A stretch of DNA of 46,573 nucleotides from Modestobacter excelsi (GTDB lineage: Bacteria; Actinomycetota; Actinomycetes; Mycobacteriales; Geodermatophilaceae), in the NCBI RefSeq assembly GCF_005930495.1, contig NZ_SJEX01000037.1, forward strand, positions 1-46,573, read 5' to 3'. The notes under the pieces were generated by a model, which saw only the letters and a list, made by a program, of their open reading frames with translations, did no database searches and was not told the DNA's origin. Shown here one piece after another: positions 7,789 to 22,157 of the stretch. A program made the position numbers and the translations under genes. The stretch's first letter is position 1, and every line of letters begins with the position of its first letter.

Positions 7789-9219
7789 ATGGACGCTAGT
7801 GCAGCCCCGCTGCCGGGCCCCGAGGTCGCCGACCGGGCCCTCGTCGGGCTGCCGGCCACGGAGATCGCCGCGCGGGTCCGGTCGGGGGAGCTGTCCGCCG
7901 TCGAGGTGGTGCGCGCCCACCTGGCCCACCTGGCCGACGTCGAGCCACGGATCGGCGCCTTCCGGGTGGTGCGCACCGCCGCCGCGCTCGCCGAGGCGGC
8001 CGCCGTCGACAGCTCCCCGCGGCGGGCCGAGCTCCCGCTCGCCGGCGTGCCGGTCGCGGTCAAGGACAACGTCGCGGTCACCGGCGAGGTCGCCACCGAC
8101 GGCTCGCGGGCCCACGCCCCCCGCCCGGCGTCGGCGGACCACCCCGTCGTGGCCCGGCTCCGCGCCGCCGGTGCGGTCGTCGTCGGCATCACCCGGGTCC
8201 CCGAGCTGTGCATCTACTCCGCCACCGACGGTCCGGGCACGGTCACCCGCAACCCCTGGGACACGGCGCGCTCCTCCGCGGGGTCCTCCGGCGGCAGCGC
8301 GGCCGCGGTCGCCGCCGGTGTGGTGCCGCTGGCCCACGGCAACGACGGGATGGGGTCGCTCCGGCTGCCCGCGGCCGCCTGCGGGCTGGTCACGCTCAAG
8401 CCGGGCCGGGGTGTCGTGCCCGGCCCGGTGGGCGCCAACTCGTGGTTCGGGATGGCGGAGCACGGCGTCCTCGCGACCACCGCCGCCGACCTCGCGGCCG
8501 GCCTGGCCGTCGTCGCCGGCCGGCCGGTGGCCGAGCCGGAGGCGCCGGTCGCCCCGCTGCGGATCGCCGTCTCGACCCGGTCGCCGGTCCCCGGGGTCCG
8601 GCTGGACGCCGCCGGCCGGGCCGCGGTCGACGTCGTCGTGGGCGAGCTGCGGGCGGCCGGGCACACCGTGCTGCGCAGGGACCCGGTGGTCACCCCCGGC
8701 GCCGCGCTCGGCACCGTCGCCCGGTGGCTGGCCGGGGCCGACGCCGACGCCGAGGCGCTCGCCCTCGACCCGGCGGGGATGGAGCCGCGCAGCCGCACCC
8801 ACGCCCGCCTCGGCCGCTGGGTGCGCCGGGCCGGGCTGGTGCGGCCGCGCACCGCGGAGGCGTTCCGCGCGCGGATGACCGACTTCTTCACCGACGTCGA
8901 CGTGCTGCTCACCCCGGTGGTCACCGGTCCGCCGCTGCCGGCCCGGCCATGGCACGAGCGCGGCTTCCTGGCCAACATGACGGCCAACGCGCGGTGGGCG
9001 CCGTGGACCCCCGCGTGGAACCTGGCCGGGCTCCCGGCCCTCGTGCTGCCCGCCGGGCCCGGTCGGTCGGGCCTGCCCAGCTCGGTGCAGCTCGTCGGCC
9101 CGGCCGGGTCCGAGACGCGTCTACTCTGGCTTGCCGGGGAGGTGGAGCGCCGGCTGCCCTGGCGCCGGCACGCACCCGTCTTCGTCCCCGGTCAGCCGGC
9201 CGGGAGCCGCGCCGGCTGA
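7789..9219 (+). CDS. Amidase signature family protein
   Basis: A 476-aa amidase-signature enzyme with Ser-cisSer-Lys chemistry. Lys92 is in VAVKDN, the cis-Ser is in the GSSGGS segment (residues about 165-170), and the nucleophile position is Ser190 in [13 protein letters not shown]. The usual block is GGSIR-P, so the Met and Leu here are variants, but the Ser and Arg are kept. The family hydrolyses amides, from aryl/alkyl amides to amino-acid amides, in the cytosol. It is not GatA: no gatB or gatC is adjacent and the sequence departs from GatA. ATG 7789 is chosen from the -10-like hexamer 7 nt upstream. Confidence 0.87.
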   Translation: MDASAAPLPGPEVADRALVGLPATEIAARVRSGELSAVEVVRAHLAHLADVEPRIGAFRVVRTAAALAEAAAVDSSPRRAELPLAGVPVAVKDNVAVTGEVATDGSRAHAPRPASADHPVVARLRAAGAVVVGITRVPELCIYSATDGPGTVTRNPWDTARSSAGSSGGSAAAVAAGVVPLAHGNDGMGSLRLPAAACGLVTLKPGRGVVPGPVGANSWFGMAEHGVLATTAADLAAGLAVVAGRPVAEPEAPVAPLRIAVSTRSPVPGVRLDAAGRAAVDVVVGELRAAGHTVLRRDPVVTPGAALGTVARWLAGADADAEALALDPAGMEPRSRTHARLGRWVRRAGLVRPRTAEAFRARMTDFFTDVDVLLTPVVTGPPLPARPWHERGFLANMTANARWAPWTPAWNLAGLPALVLPAGPGRSGLPSSVQLVGPAGSETRLLWLAGEVERRLPWRRHAPVFVPGQPAGSRAG

Positions 9220-9409
9220 CCCTGCTCGTCCCGGGCAGCGATGCCCGCCGGGGAGACCTGCGCGACACGCCGCGCCGGGAAGCCCGCCTCCCGGCACACC
9301 GTTCGACTGGTCGATGAACGACACGCGGCCACCGCTCCGCCCCGCACCACTGTCCCTCGCCCCGCCGCGAACGGACCAGCACCAGCACACTGCGACCGAC
9401 AGGGATCAC

Positions 9410-12337
<2,928 letters not shown>

Positions 12338-12357
12338 CCGCAGCGCACACCGGCTGA

Positions 12358-12387
12358 CCGGGCGGGGGTCGCGCGACCTCCGCCCGG
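12358..12387 (+). terminator. Terminator hairpin after uvrA
   Basis: Arms 12358-12371 and 12374-12387 pair over 14 bp with one G-U and only CG between them (in RNA the top pairs open to form the loop). It begins 21 nt after the uvrA stop. No U-tract follows, as is usual in high-GC actinobacteria. Confidence 0.65.
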
Positions 12388-12495
12388 CGCGCCCGGCACC
12401 CCGGCCCGGTGACCGCGTCCAGACCCCAGCGTCCGCGGCAGCTCTGTGACTGCCTGGGCTCCTCACCGCAGCGTTGCGTCGGGAGGTGCTCGGTC

Positions 12496-12784
12496 GTGGA
12501 GCTCAGCCGTCGTTCGTTCCTTGCCGGAGCGGTAGCCGTCCCGTCGCTGGCGGCCTGCGCCGGCACCGTCGTCCAGCCCGGTGACCTCTCCCGGCTGCGG
12601 ATGATGGTCCCGGCCAGCCAACTACATCCCGTACTCCGGCGGCGGATAGTCGCTCGCCGCGCTGCTCGGCAACCAGGTCGCCGCCGGCATCTCCGGCACC
12701 GCGGACTCCGGCGAGCAGGGCGGGCTGGACGAGGTCCTCGCCGAGCTGGTCAGCTGGACCGACCAGCGCGTGCCCCCGCGCTGA
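12496..12784 (+). pseudogene. Decayed TctC/Bug-type substrate-binding protein
   Basis: A good ribosome-binding site (GGAGGT at 12482-12487) precedes GTG 12496, which opens a twin-Arg lipoprotein signal (SRRSFLAG, lipobox LAAC) followed by LRMMVPAS, the start of a TctC-family mature domain. The expected glycine-rich PGGG segment is missing. From 12620 the match continues in another frame with NYIPYSGGG, then a TAG stop (12647) where the family normally has Glu, then SLAALLGNQVAAGISGTA and a C-terminal LDEVLAELVSWTDQRVPPR ending at 12784. This is a roughly 320-aa binding protein reduced by at least one large internal deletion, a frame change and a nonsense codon. No TctA/TctB membrane genes are nearby. 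Confidence 0.82.
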
Positions 12785-13595
12785 CCCGGCGGCCGACGCC
12801 GACCTCGCGCCAGAACGCGTCCGCCCGGGCGTTCCACTGCTCGGGCACCTCCTGGAACGGCTGGTGCGACTCGCCCACCTGCACCTCGAAACGTGCGCCG
12901 GGGACGGCCTCGGCCACCGCGCGCCCCAGCTCGGGACGCGCGGTCGGGTCGAGGCTGCCGGCCAGCACCAGGGTCGGCACCGCGATGCGCTGGACCCGGT
13001 CGATGGTCCGGTGCTCGGTGAACGCGTCCAGGGTCCGCTGGGTGTCCTCCGGGGACTGCTTGAGCGGGAACGCGATCGCCTCGTCGATGATCGCCGCCAC
13101 GGTCCCGTCGTTGTGCGCGCGGGGGGTGTAGATCGCCAGGAAGAAGCCCTCCAGGAAGGCTCGCTCGCTGGGAGCCGCGCCGACCAGCCAGCGGATGAAG
13201 CCGGCCCACGACCGCAGGTAGCCGTCCATGGCGCCCCACGTGCTCTGCAGCACCAGGCTGCGGACCCGGGCGGGGTGCCGCAGCGTCAGCTCCTGGCCGA
13301 TGATGCTGCCGCCGGAGAACCCGGCGACGTGCGCCGAGTCGATGCCGACGGCGTCGAGCACCGCCGCCGCGTCGTCGGCCATCGCCGCCACGGTGAGAGG
13401 TCCGTCGAGCATCGCCGTCCGGCCGGCTCCCCGGTTGTCGAGGGCGGTGAGCCGGTAGCGGTCCTGCAGGCCGTCGAGCTGGAACTGCCAGGACTCCACC
13501 GTGTCGCCCAGGCCGCCGATCAGCAGCACGTCGGGCCCGGTGCCCACCTGCTCGACCCAGACGTCGAGGTCGCCTGCGCGCACGTGCCGGCCCAT
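12750..13595 (-). CDS. Alpha/beta-fold hydrolase
   Basis: A 281-aa alpha/beta hydrolase with nucleophile Ser94 in GFSGGS, acid Asp216 in GSLDPTARPE and base His244 in GESHQPF. The oxyanion-side motif after strand 3 is GGLGDT. The family includes esterases, C-C hydrolases and haloperoxidase-like enzymes; the substrate is not predictable. ATG 13595 has GGAGGAG 7-8 nt upstream. The last 35 bp overlap the 3' end of the TctC pseudogene on the other strand, and the final 15 residues are Arg/Ala/Gly-rich, so the original stop may have been lost when the neighbouring DNA was rearranged. It is divergent from uvrC. Confidence 0.85.
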   Translation of the reverse strand: MGRHVRAGDLDVWVEQVGTGPDVLLIGGLGDTVESWQFQLDGLQDRYRLTALDNRGAGRTAMLDGPLTVAAMADDAAAVLDAVGIDSAHVAGFSGGSIIGQELTLRHPARVRSLVLQSTWGAMDGYLRSWAGFIRWLVGAAPSERAFLEGFFLAIYTPRAHNDGTVAAIIDEAIAFPLKQSPEDTQRTLDAFTEHRTIDRVQRIAVPTLVLAGSLDPTARPELGRAVAEAVPGARFEVQVGESHQPFQEVPEQWNARADAFWREVGVGRRVSAGARAGRSS

Positions 13596-13742
13596 GCCCA
13601 GCTCCTCCCGAGCACCGTCGTCGAGGTGCCCGTGAGGCTCCTCTCCGCCCACGGCGGGTGTCAACGCGCCGGGTCGCCCGCGGGGCGGATCGGCGTTACC
13701 GCAGGTCGGCGAGGGGTCGCCCGGAGTGTCGGCGGTCGGACC

Positions 13743-13748
13743 TAACCT
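13743..13748 (+). promoter_or_regulatory. -10 element for uvrC
   Basis: TAACCT ends 6 nt before the uvrC ATG at 13755, with no Shine-Dalgarno sequence. It would drive a leaderless uvrC-rapZ-yvcK transcript. Confidence 0.5.
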
Positions 13749-13754
13749 GGGCCC

Positions 13755-15824
13755 ATGGCCGATCCGTCCACGTACCGCCCAGCGGTCGGCAGCATCCCCG
13801 AGGACCCCGGCGTCTACAAGTTCCGCGACCCGGCGGGCCGGGTCATCTACGTCGGCAAGGCGAAGAACCTCCGGCAGCGGCTGAACAGCTACTTCGCCGA
13901 CGTGTGGGGCCTGCACCCGCGCACCCGGCAGATGGTCACCACCGCGGCCAGCGTGGAGTGGACCGTCGTCGGCACCGAGGTCGAGGCGCTCCAGCTCGAG
14001 TACAACTGGATCAAGGAGTTCGACCCCCGGTTCAACGTCCGCTACCGCGACGACAAGAGCTACCCGTCGCTGGCGGTCACGCTGAACGAGGAGTTCCCGC
14101 GGCTGCAGGTCATGCGCGGGCCCAAGCGCAAGGGCGTCCGCTACTTCGGGCCCTACGCCCACGCGTGGGCGATCCGGGAGACGCTGGACACCCTGACCCG
14201 GGTCTTCCCGGCGCGCACCTGCTCCACCGGCGTCTTCAAGCGGGCCGGCCAGATCGGCCGGCCCTGCCTGCTCGGCTACATCGGCAAGTGCGCCGCGCCC
14301 TGCGTCGGCCGGGTCAGCGCCGAGGAGCACCGGGAGATCGTCGACGACTTCTGCGACTTCATGGGCGGCCGCACCGAGCAGATGATCCGCCGGCTCGAGC
14401 GCCAGATGGCCGAGGCCGCGGAGGAGATGAACTACGAGAAGGCCGCCCGGCTGCGCGACGACCTCGGTGCGCTGCGCCGGGCGCTGGAGAAGCAGGCCGT
14501 CGTCCTCGGTGACGGCACCGACGCCGACGTCGTGGCCTTCGCCCAGGACGAGCTGGAGGCCGCCGTCCAGGTCTTCCACGTCCGGGGCGGCCGGGTCCGC
14601 GGCCAGCGCGGCTGGATCATCGACAAGGTCGAGGAGGTCACCACCGGCCAGCTCGTCGAGCAGTTCCTGCTGCAGGTCTACGGCGGGGTCGACGAGCAGA
14701 CCGGCACCGGCGAGGCGGGGGAGGCGGTGCCCCGCGAGGTGCTCGTCCCCGAGCTCCCCGACGACGCCGAGGTCTACGCCGAGCTGCTGTCGGAGCTGCG
14801 CGGCTCCCGGGTGTCCCTGCGGGTCCCGCAGCGCGGTGACAAGCGCAGCCTGATGGAGACCGTCGAGCGCAACGCCAAGGAGTCCTTCGCCCGGCACCGG
14901 GTGAAGCGGGCCAGCGACCTGACCGCCCGGTCGATGGCGCTGTCGGAGATCCAGGAGGCGCTGGACCTGCCGGATGCCCCGCTGCGGATCGAGTGCATCG
15001 ACATCTCGCACGTGCAGGGCACCAACGTGGTGGCCAGCATGGTGGTCTTCGAGGACGGCATGGCGAAGAAGTCGGACTACCGGCGCTTCTCGGTCGCCCA
15101 GGGCACCGACGACACCGCCGCGATGGCCGAGGTCGTCCGCCGCCGTTTCGCCCGGCACCTCAAGGAGGAGGCCGACCGCAAGGACGAGCAGGGCGTCGCG
15201 GCGGAGGAGGGCCGGCCGCGCCGGTTCGCCTACCCGCCCAACCTGCTCGTCGTCGACGGCGGCCAGCCGCAGGTGACGGCCGCCAGCCGGTCGCTGGCCG
15301 AGCTCGGCGTCGTCGACGTCGCGGTCTGCGGCCTGGCCAAGCGGATGGAGGAGGTGTGGCTGCCCGACGACCCCGACCCGGTCATCCTGCCGCGCACCTC
15401 CGAGGCGTTGTACCTGCTCCAGCGGGTCCGCGACGAGGCACACCGGTTCGCGATCACCTACCACCGGCAGAAGCGATCCAGCACGATGCTGGTGTCGCTC
15501 CTGGACGACGTCCCAGGGCTCGGTGACACCCGGCGAAAGGCGCTGATGAAGCAGTTCGGATCCCTCAAGCGGCTGCGCGCGGCCACGGTCGAGGAGCTGA
15601 CCGCGGTACCCGGCATCGGTCGGCGCACCGCGGAGGCGGTGCTCGCGGCCGTGGCCGAGCCCGTGGCGGCAGGCGCCGACCCCGACCGGGTGGCCGAGGA
15701 CGCGGTGGAGCTGGAGGAGGCGCCCGTGGGCGCGGCCGCCCCCGTCCGCCCGGTGCACGGCGCGGATGCCGGCGACACCGCCGAGGTCGGCCGGGTCCAG
15801 CAGGCGGAGGTGAGCGGGCGATGA
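13755..15824 (+). CDS. uvrC: Excinuclease ABC subunit C, UvrC
   Basis: A 689-aa dual-incision nuclease of nucleotide excision repair. The N-terminal GIY-YIG domain is at residues about 15-95 ([20 protein letters not shown]), and the Cys-containing segment with [13 protein letters not shown] follows. The UVR/UvrB-binding motif is near residues 210-245 ([15 protein letters not shown]). The RNase H-like endonuclease half begins about residue 410 ([28 protein letters not shown]), and a helix-hairpin-helix tail ([21 protein letters not shown]) ends the conserved part. The last 50 residues are acidic/Ala-rich. Its TGA overlaps the rapZ ATG by 4 nt. Confidence 0.97.
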   Translation: MADPSTYRPAVGSIPEDPGVYKFRDPAGRVIYVGKAKNLRQRLNSYFADVWGLHPRTRQMVTTAASVEWTVVGTEVEALQLEYNWIKEFDPRFNVRYRDDKSYPSLAVTLNEEFPRLQVMRGPKRKGVRYFGPYAHAWAIRETLDTLTRVFPARTCSTGVFKRAGQIGRPCLLGYIGKCAAPCVGRVSAEEHREIVDDFCDFMGGRTEQMIRRLERQMAEAAEEMNYEKAARLRDDLGALRRALEKQAVVLGDGTDADVVAFAQDELEAAVQVFHVRGGRVRGQRGWIIDKVEEVTTGQLVEQFLLQVYGGVDEQTGTGEAGEAVPREVLVPELPDDAEVYAELLSELRGSRVSLRVPQRGDKRSLMETVERNAKESFARHRVKRASDLTARSMALSEIQEALDLPDAPLRIECIDISHVQGTNVVASMVVFEDGMAKKSDYRRFSVAQGTDDTAAMAEVVRRRFARHLKEEADRKDEQGVAAEEGRPRRFAYPPNLLVVDGGQPQVTAASRSLAELGVVDVAVCGLAKRMEEVWLPDDPDPVILPRTSEALYLLQRVRDEAHRFAITYHRQKRSSTMLVSLLDDVPGLGDTRRKALMKQFGSLKRLRAATVEELTAVPGIGRRTAEAVLAAVAEPVAAGADPDRVAEDAVELEEAPVGAAAPVRPVHGADAGDTAEVGRVQQAEVSGR

Positions 15825-16774
15825 CCGTCGACGAGCGCGCCGGCGAACCGGTCGCCGGGGACACCGGCTCGCCGGGCGACGTCCTCCCCGCCGCGGAGGT
15901 GCCGGGCACCGACCCGGCGCCGCTGGACGTCGTGGTCGTCACCGGGCTGTCCGGGGCGGGCAAGAACAGTGCCGGCCGGGTGCTGGAGGACCTGGGCTTC
16001 TTCGTCGTCGACAACCTGCCGCCGGCCCTGCTGCAGCCGATGGTGGAGCTCGGTGCCCGCGGCGACGTCCGGCGGTTCGCCGCCGTCGTCGACGTCCGCA
16101 GCCGGGCGTTCTCCAGCGACCTGCAGGAGTCGATCCGGCTGCTCGCCGAGGCCGGCCACCGGCCCCGGGTGGTCTACGTGCACGCCCGCAACGAGGTGCT
16201 GATCCGGCGCTACGAGTCCAACCGCCGCGAGCACCCGCTGCAGGGCAGCGGGCGGCTGGTCGACGGCATCGACGCCGAGCGGGAGCTGCTCACCGGGATC
16301 GCCGGCGAGGCCGACCTGTGGGTCGACACCAGCGACCTCAACGTGCACCAGCTGCGGGCCACCCTCGAGTCGGCGTTCGTGGACCACGACGCGCCGCCCC
16401 AGGTGGTCGCCACCGTGCTCAGCTTCGGCTTCAAGTACGGCCTGCCGCTGGACGCCGACCTGGTCGTCGACGCCCGCTTCCTGCCCAACCCGCACTGGGT
16501 GCCCGAGCTGCGGCCGATGACCGGCCGGGACGCCGAGGTCCGCGACTACGTGCTCGGGCAGGACCACGCGTCCGAGTTCCTCGACGAGTACATGAAGGTG
16601 CTGGGGCTGCTGCTGCCCGGCTACCGGCGGGAGGGCAAGCGCTACCTGACCCTCGCCGTCGGCTGCACCGGCGGGAAGCACCGCAGCGTCGCGATCGCCG
16701 AGGAGTTCGCGCGGCGGCTCTCCGCCGAGGGCGTCCCGGCCAACGCCCGGCACCGCGACCTGGGGCGGGAGTAG
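15821..16774 (+). CDS. rapZ: RapZ/YvcJ family nucleotide-binding protein
   Basis: A 317-aa P-loop protein of the RapZ (YvcJ) family. In Escherichia coli RapZ is an RNase adaptor controlling glmS mRNA; in Gram-positives it binds and hydrolyses nucleotides, with a role in competence or envelope growth. The actinobacterial role is unclear. The N-terminal 35 residues are a low-complexity extension. The P-loop at 42-50 reads GLSGAGKNS, with Asn where Ser/Thr normally holds the Mg ion. Family blocks [25 protein letters not shown]-like and [10 protein letters not shown] are all present. The start overlaps the uvrC stop (ATGA) and its TAG overlaps the yvcK GTG, so the three genes form a coupled operon. 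Confidence 0.93.
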   Translation: MTVDERAGEPVAGDTGSPGDVLPAAEVPGTDPAPLDVVVVTGLSGAGKNSAGRVLEDLGFFVVDNLPPALLQPMVELGARGDVRRFAAVVDVRSRAFSSDLQESIRLLAEAGHRPRVVYVHARNEVLIRRYESNRREHPLQGSGRLVDGIDAERELLTGIAGEADLWVDTSDLNVHQLRATLESAFVDHDAPPQVVATVLSFGFKYGLPLDADLVVDARFLPNPHWVPELRPMTGRDAEVRDYVLGQDHASEFLDEYMKVLGLLLPGYRREGKRYLTLAVGCTGGKHRSVAIAEEFARRLSAEGVPANARHRDLGRE

Positions 16775-17811
16775 TGGAGCCCACGCCGGACGCCGGCCCG
16801 GTGCGGATGGCCGCGCCGCCGCCGGTGCCTGCGCCCACCGGCGGCGAACGCCGGGCGGCCGGGCGCGAGCGGCTGCGGGTGGTCGCGCTGGGCGGCGGCC
16901 ACGGCCTCGCCGCGGCGCTGACCGCCTGGCGGCGGCTGGCCGGCGAGCTGACCGCGGTGGTCACCGTCGCCGACGACGGCGGCTCGTCGGGGCGGATCCG
17001 GCGGGAGATGCCGGTGCTGCCCCCCGGTGACCTGCGGATGGCGCTGGCCGCGCTGGCCGGTGAGGAGCCGCGCACCCAGGAGATGGCCCGGCTGCTGCAG
17101 CACCGCTTCGGCGGCAGCGGGGTGCTGGCCGGCCACCCGGTGGGGAACCTGATGCTCACCGGCCTCACCGAGATGCACGGTGGCGACAGCGTGCGGGCCT
17201 TGGGCGTGCTGGAGCAGCTGCTGGGCGCCCAGGGCCGGGTGCTGCCCATGGCCGAGGTGCCGCTGGACCTGGTGGCCACGGTGGACAGCACCGATCCCGA
17301 CGACCCGCAGGACACCCGGCGGATCCGCGGCCAGGTGGCGATCGCCTCGACCCCGGGGCGGGTGCGGGAGATCCGCGTCTCGCCGGCCGACCCGCCGGTG
17401 CCGCCCTCGGTGCTGCAGGCGATCGCCGAGGCGGACGTGATCAGCCTCGGCCCGGGCTCCTGGTACACGTCGGTGCTGCCGCACCTGCTGGTGCCGCGGC
17501 TGCGCCAGGCGCTGGCCGAGACCACCGCCCGGGTGGTCGTCGTGCTCAACCTCGAGCCGCAGCCGGGGGAGACCGACGGCTTCTCACCCGAGGAGCACCT
17601 GCGGGTCCTGCAGGCCCATTGCGAGGGCGTGTCGCTGCACACCGTCATCGCCGATGCGGTTGCGGTTGTTGACCGGCGTGGTCTGCTGTCTGCTGTGCAG
17701 ACATGTGGTGCGGAACTGGTGCTCGCACCGGTCGCTGCACCCGACGGTGCACCACGGCACGATCCTTCACGGCTCGCCGCCGCACTGGCCTCCGTGGTCG
17801 GTGCGCGGTGA
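16774..17811 (+). CDS. yvcK: Gluconeogenesis factor YvcK/CofD-like protein
   Basis: A 345-aa protein of the YvcK/YbhK (CofD-like) family. The nucleotide-sugar-binding glycine loop is LGGGHGL near residue 42, followed by [13 protein letters not shown] and [10 protein letters not shown]. In Bacillus and mycobacteria (CuvA) this protein is needed for growth on gluconeogenic carbon sources and for normal cell-wall synthesis, and it binds UDP-GlcNAc. The GTG start at 16774 shares a base with the rapZ TAG. The first 35 residues are Pro/Ala/Gly-rich, so a later GTG or ATG (16807) is possible. Third-position bias is looser over the last 60 codons, but the reading frame is intact. Confidence 0.93.
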   Translation: MEPTPDAGPVRMAAPPPVPAPTGGERRAAGRERLRVVALGGGHGLAAALTAWRRLAGELTAVVTVADDGGSSGRIRREMPVLPPGDLRMALAALAGEEPRTQEMARLLQHRFGGSGVLAGHPVGNLMLTGLTEMHGGDSVRALGVLEQLLGAQGRVLPMAEVPLDLVATVDSTDPDDPQDTRRIRGQVAIASTPGRVREIRVSPADPPVPPSVLQAIAEADVISLGPGSWYTSVLPHLLVPRLRQALAETTARVVVVLNLEPQPGETDGFSPEEHLRVLQAHCEGVSLHTVIADAVAVVDRRGLLSAVQTCGAELVLAPVAAPDGAPRHDPSRLAAALASVVGAR

Positions 17812-17820
17812 CCGGACGGA

Positions 17821-17866
17821 CCCGGGCAGGTTCCCGGGACGACCGGGGCACCTGTCGGCACACAGG
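17821..17866 (+). other. Two small hairpins in the yvcK-whiA gap
   Basis: Arms 17821-17826/17833-17838 (CCCGGG each, 6-nt loop) and 17851-17855/17862-17866 (CCTGT/ACAGG, 6-nt loop) sit in the 73-nt gap before whiA. The second ends just before the GGGGGAAAGGA ribosome-binding region. They could modulate whiA expression, but each is short. Confidence 0.3.
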
Positions 17867-17884
17867 GGGAAAGGAACAGCACGC

Positions 17885-18862
17885 ATGGCCATGACAGCGA
17901 TGGTGAAGGACGAGCTCTCCCGCGTGGAGTGCACCAAGACCTCCGAGCGCAAGGCCGAGGTGACGGCGCTCCTGCGCTTCTCCGGCGGCCTGCACATCGT
18001 GGGTGGCCGCGTGGTCATCGAGGCCGAGCTCGACACCGGCTCGGTGGCCAGACGGCTGCGGCGCGACATCAGCGAGGTGTACGGCTACACGAGCGGGGTG
18101 AGCGTGCTCGCCGGTGGCAACATCCGCCGCGGCGTGCGCTACCTCGTGCGGATCGCGAAGCACGGCGAGGGCCTGGCCCGGCAGACCGGGCTGGTCGACC
18201 AGCGTGGCCGGCCGGTGCGCGGCCTGCCGCCGTCGGTGGTCTCCGGCGGGATCGGGGACGCCGAGGCCGCGTGGCGCGGCGCCTTCCTGGCGCACGGGTC
18301 GCTGACCGAGCCGGGGCGCTCGTCGTCCCTCGAGGTCACCTGCCCCGGGCCGGAGGCGGCGATGGCTCTCGTCGGCGCCGCCCGCCGGCTGGGGATCGCG
18401 GCCAAGGCCCGGGAGGTGCGCGGCACCGACCGGGTCGTCGTCCGGGACGGCGACGCGATCAGCGCCCTGCTCACCCGGATGGGTGCCCACGACGCGGTGC
18501 TCGCCTGGGAGGAGCGGCGGATGCGCCGCGAGGTCCGGGCGACGGCCAACCGGCTGGCCAACTTCGACGACGCCAACCTGCGCCGGTCCGCCCGCGCCGC
18601 GGTCGCGGCGAGCGCCCGGGTCGAGCGGGCCCTGGAGATCCTGGCCGACGAGGCCCCCGAGCACCTGCTGGTGGCCGGCCGGCTGCGGCTGGAGTTCGGC
18701 CAGGCGTCGCTGGAGGAGCTCGGCCAGCGCGCTGACCCACCGATGACCAAGGACGCTGTTGCCGGGCGCATAAGGCGTCTGCTGGCGATGGCCGACAAGC
18801 GCGCGAAGGACCTCGGCATCCCGGACACGGAGTCCGTCGTCACCGACGACATGCTCACCTGA
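17885..18862 (+). CDS. whiA: DNA-binding regulator WhiA
   Basis: A 325-aa WhiA protein. The N-terminal and middle parts form the LAGLIDADG-homing-endonuclease-derived fold (residues about 15-210, e.g. [10 protein letters not shown]), and the C-terminal helix-turn-helix is near residues 270-315 ([14 protein letters not shown]). In Streptomyces WhiA works with WhiB to switch on sporulation septation genes; in Geodermatophilaceae-like organisms it probably serves cell division or differentiation (inference). ATG 17885 follows AAAGGA at 9 nt; an in-frame ATG 6 nt later is a second option. The conserved order rapZ-yvcK-whiA supports the call. Confidence 0.97.
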   Translation: MAMTAMVKDELSRVECTKTSERKAEVTALLRFSGGLHIVGGRVVIEAELDTGSVARRLRRDISEVYGYTSGVSVLAGGNIRRGVRYLVRIAKHGEGLARQTGLVDQRGRPVRGLPPSVVSGGIGDAEAAWRGAFLAHGSLTEPGRSSSLEVTCPGPEAAMALVGAARRLGIAAKAREVRGTDRVVVRDGDAISALLTRMGAHDAVLAWEERRMRREVRATANRLANFDDANLRRSARAAVAASARVERALEILADEAPEHLLVAGRLRLEFGQASLEELGQRADPPMTKDAVAGRIRRLLAMADKRAKDLGIPDTESVVTDDMLT

Positions 18863-18879
18863 GGGCACGCCGGGACTGA

Positions 18880-20088
<1,209 letters not shown>

Positions 20089-20090
20089 CG

Positions 20091-21299
20091 ATGCGCTCAG
20101 TCGACGAGCTCCTCGCCGGCGGGGTCTCGGGTCGGCGCGTGCTGCTGCGCGCCGACCTGAACGTCCCGCTGGACAAGACAGCGTCCTCCAACGGCACGAC
20201 GAAGATCACCGACGACGGCCGGATCCGGGCCAGCCTGCCGACGATCGCCGCGCTCCGCGACGCCGGGGCCCGGGTCGTCGTCGCCGCCCACCTCGGGCGG
20301 CCGAAGGGCGAGCCGGACCCGCAGTTCTCGCTGGCGCCGGTCGCCGCCCGGCTCGGCGAGCTGCTCGGCACCGAGGTGCCGCTGGCCGCCGACGTCGCCG
20401 GCCCGGACGCCTCGGCGAAGGCCGCGGCGCTGACCGACGGTCAGGTGCTGCTGCTGGAGAACGTCCGCTTCGAGGCGGCCGAGACCAGCAAGGACGACGC
20501 GGTGCGCGGCGAGCTCGCCGACCGGCTCGCCGGGCTGGCCGAGCTCTACGTCGACGACGCGTTCGGCGCGGTGCACCGCAAGCACGCCTCGGTCTACGAC
20601 GTCGCCACCCGGCTGCCGCACGCGGCCGGCCGGCTGGTGGCGCGCGAGCTGGACGTGCTCGCCCAGCTGACCTCGACGCCGGTGCGGCCCTACGTCGTCG
20701 TCCTCGGCGGGTCGAAGGTCAGCGACAAGCTCGGCGTGATCGAGGCGCTGCTGCCCAAGGTCGACCGGCTGCTCATCGGTGGCGGGATGACCTACACCTT
20801 CCTCGCCGCCCGCGGCCTGGAGGTGGGCACCTCGCTGCTGGAGGCCGACCAGGTCGACACCTGTCGCCGGCTGCTGGACGAGGCCGGTGACCGCATCGTG
20901 CTGCCGGTCGACGTCGTGGTCACCCCCGAGTTCAGCGCCGACGCGCCGACCCGGGTGCTCCCGGCCGGGGAGATCCCGGCCGACGAGATGAGCCTGGACA
21001 TCGGTCCGCGCAGCGTCGAGCTGTTCGCCGAGGCGCTGGCCGGCGCCCACACGGTCTTCTGGAACGGGCCGATGGGCGTGTTCGAGCTGGCGCCCTTCCA
21101 GGCCGGCACGCGCGGCGTCGCGCAGGCCGTCGCCGGCGTCGACGGGCTCTCCGTCGTCGGCGGCGGCGACTCGGCGGCCAGCGTCCGGCAGCTGGGCCTG
21201 GACGAGGCGGCCTACGGCCACATCAGCACCGGTGGCGGTGCGTCGTTGGAGTACCTCGAGGGCCGGGAGCTCCCCGGCCTCGCGGTGCTCGCGGACTGA
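20091..21299 (+). CDS. pgk: Phosphoglycerate kinase
   Basis: A 402-aa monomeric phosphoglycerate kinase that moves the acyl phosphate of 1,3-bisphosphoglycerate to ADP. The substrate-binding N-terminal domain begins [13 protein letters not shown], with [12 protein letters not shown] near residue 65 and [14 protein letters not shown] near residue 155. The nucleotide domain has [14 protein letters not shown] and the end motif [15 protein letters not shown]. The start is 2 nt after the gap stop, and tpiA follows 11 nt after its stop, so the three are one operon. Confidence 0.97.
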   Translation: MRSVDELLAGGVSGRRVLLRADLNVPLDKTASSNGTTKITDDGRIRASLPTIAALRDAGARVVVAAHLGRPKGEPDPQFSLAPVAARLGELLGTEVPLAADVAGPDASAKAAALTDGQVLLLENVRFEAAETSKDDAVRGELADRLAGLAELYVDDAFGAVHRKHASVYDVATRLPHAAGRLVARELDVLAQLTSTPVRPYVVVLGGSKVSDKLGVIEALLPKVDRLLIGGGMTYTFLAARGLEVGTSLLEADQVDTCRRLLDEAGDRIVLPVDVVVTPEFSADAPTRVLPAGEIPADEMSLDIGPRSVELFAEALAGAHTVFWNGPMGVFELAPFQAGTRGVAQAVAGVDGLSVVGGGDSAASVRQLGLDEAAYGHISTGGGASLEYLEGRELPGLAVLAD

Positions 21300-21310
21300 G
21301 GGGCGCGACG

Positions 21311-22120
21311 ATGGCACGCACCAAGCCCAAGCCGCCCCGCGAGGGCCGCCGGCCGCTGATCGCCGGCAACTGGAAGATGCACCTCACGCACCTGGAGGCC
21401 ATCGGGCTCGTCCAGAAGCTGGCGTTCTCGCTGACCGAGGCTCAGCTGGACGCGGCCGAGGTGGTCGTCGTCCCGCCGTTCACGGCGCTGCGCAGCGTGC
21501 AGACCCTGGTCGCCGGCGACAAGCTGGAGATCGGGTACGGCGCGCAGGACCTCGCAGCAGCCGACTCCGGCGCGTACACCGGCGAGGTGAGCGGGGCGAT
21601 GCTCGCCGCGCTGGCCTGCCGGTACGTGCTGGTCGGCCACTCCGAGCGGCGCACCCTGCACGGCGAGGACGACGCCGTGGTCGCGGCCAAGGTGCAGGCC
21701 GCGGTCCGGCACGGCCTGGTGCCGATCCTGTGCGTGGGGGAGGGGCTCGACGTCCGCCGGGCCGGCAGCCACGTGCCGCACTGCACCGACCAGCTGGACC
21801 TGGCCCTGGCCGGCCTGAGCGCCGAGCAGGTCCAGGACCTGGTGGTCGCGTACGAGCCGGTGTGGGCGATCGGCACCGGCGAGGTGGCCACCCCGGACGA
21901 CGCGCAGGAGGTCTGCACAGCACTCCGGGCGCGGCTCGCCGAGCGCTACGGCCCGGAGACGGGGGCGGTCATCCGTATCCTCTACGGCGGGTCGGTGAAG
22001 GCCGGCAACACCGCCGGCATCCTCGCCGGGCCGGACGTCGACGGAGCGCTCGTCGGCGGTGCCAGCCTGGACGCCGACGAGTTCGCACAGATCTGTCGTA
22101 CCGCTGCCGGTGGGAGCTGA
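21311..22120 (+). CDS. tpiA: Triosephosphate isomerase
   Basis: A 269-aa TIM-barrel enzyme interconverting dihydroxyacetone phosphate and glyceraldehyde-3-phosphate. The catalytic residues are Lys22 (AGNWKM), His110 (GHSERR) and Glu182 ([11 protein letters not shown]); the phosphate loop YGGSVKAGN is intact. The first 13 residues are a basic extension. No terminator is evident before the downstream lipoprotein gene 37 nt away, so that gene may be transcribed with it. Confidence 0.97.
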   Translation: MARTKPKPPREGRRPLIAGNWKMHLTHLEAIGLVQKLAFSLTEAQLDAAEVVVVPPFTALRSVQTLVAGDKLEIGYGAQDLAAADSGAYTGEVSGAMLAALACRYVLVGHSERRTLHGEDDAVVAAKVQAAVRHGLVPILCVGEGLDVRRAGSHVPHCTDQLDLALAGLSAEQVQDLVVAYEPVWAIGTGEVATPDDAQEVCTALRARLAERYGPETGAVIRILYGGSVKAGNTAGILAGPDVDGALVGGASLDADEFAQICRTAAGGS

Positions 22121-22157
22121 CCGCCGCCGGCACTGACCGGGCGGAGCAGCAGCCACG

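Noticed and set aside
9220-9409. A LexA (SOS) box upstream of uvrA
   Set aside because: I found no GAAC-N4-GTTC. A GTTC-N11-GAAC inverted repeat at 9301-9319 has the wrong orientation and spacing and only 5-bp arms.
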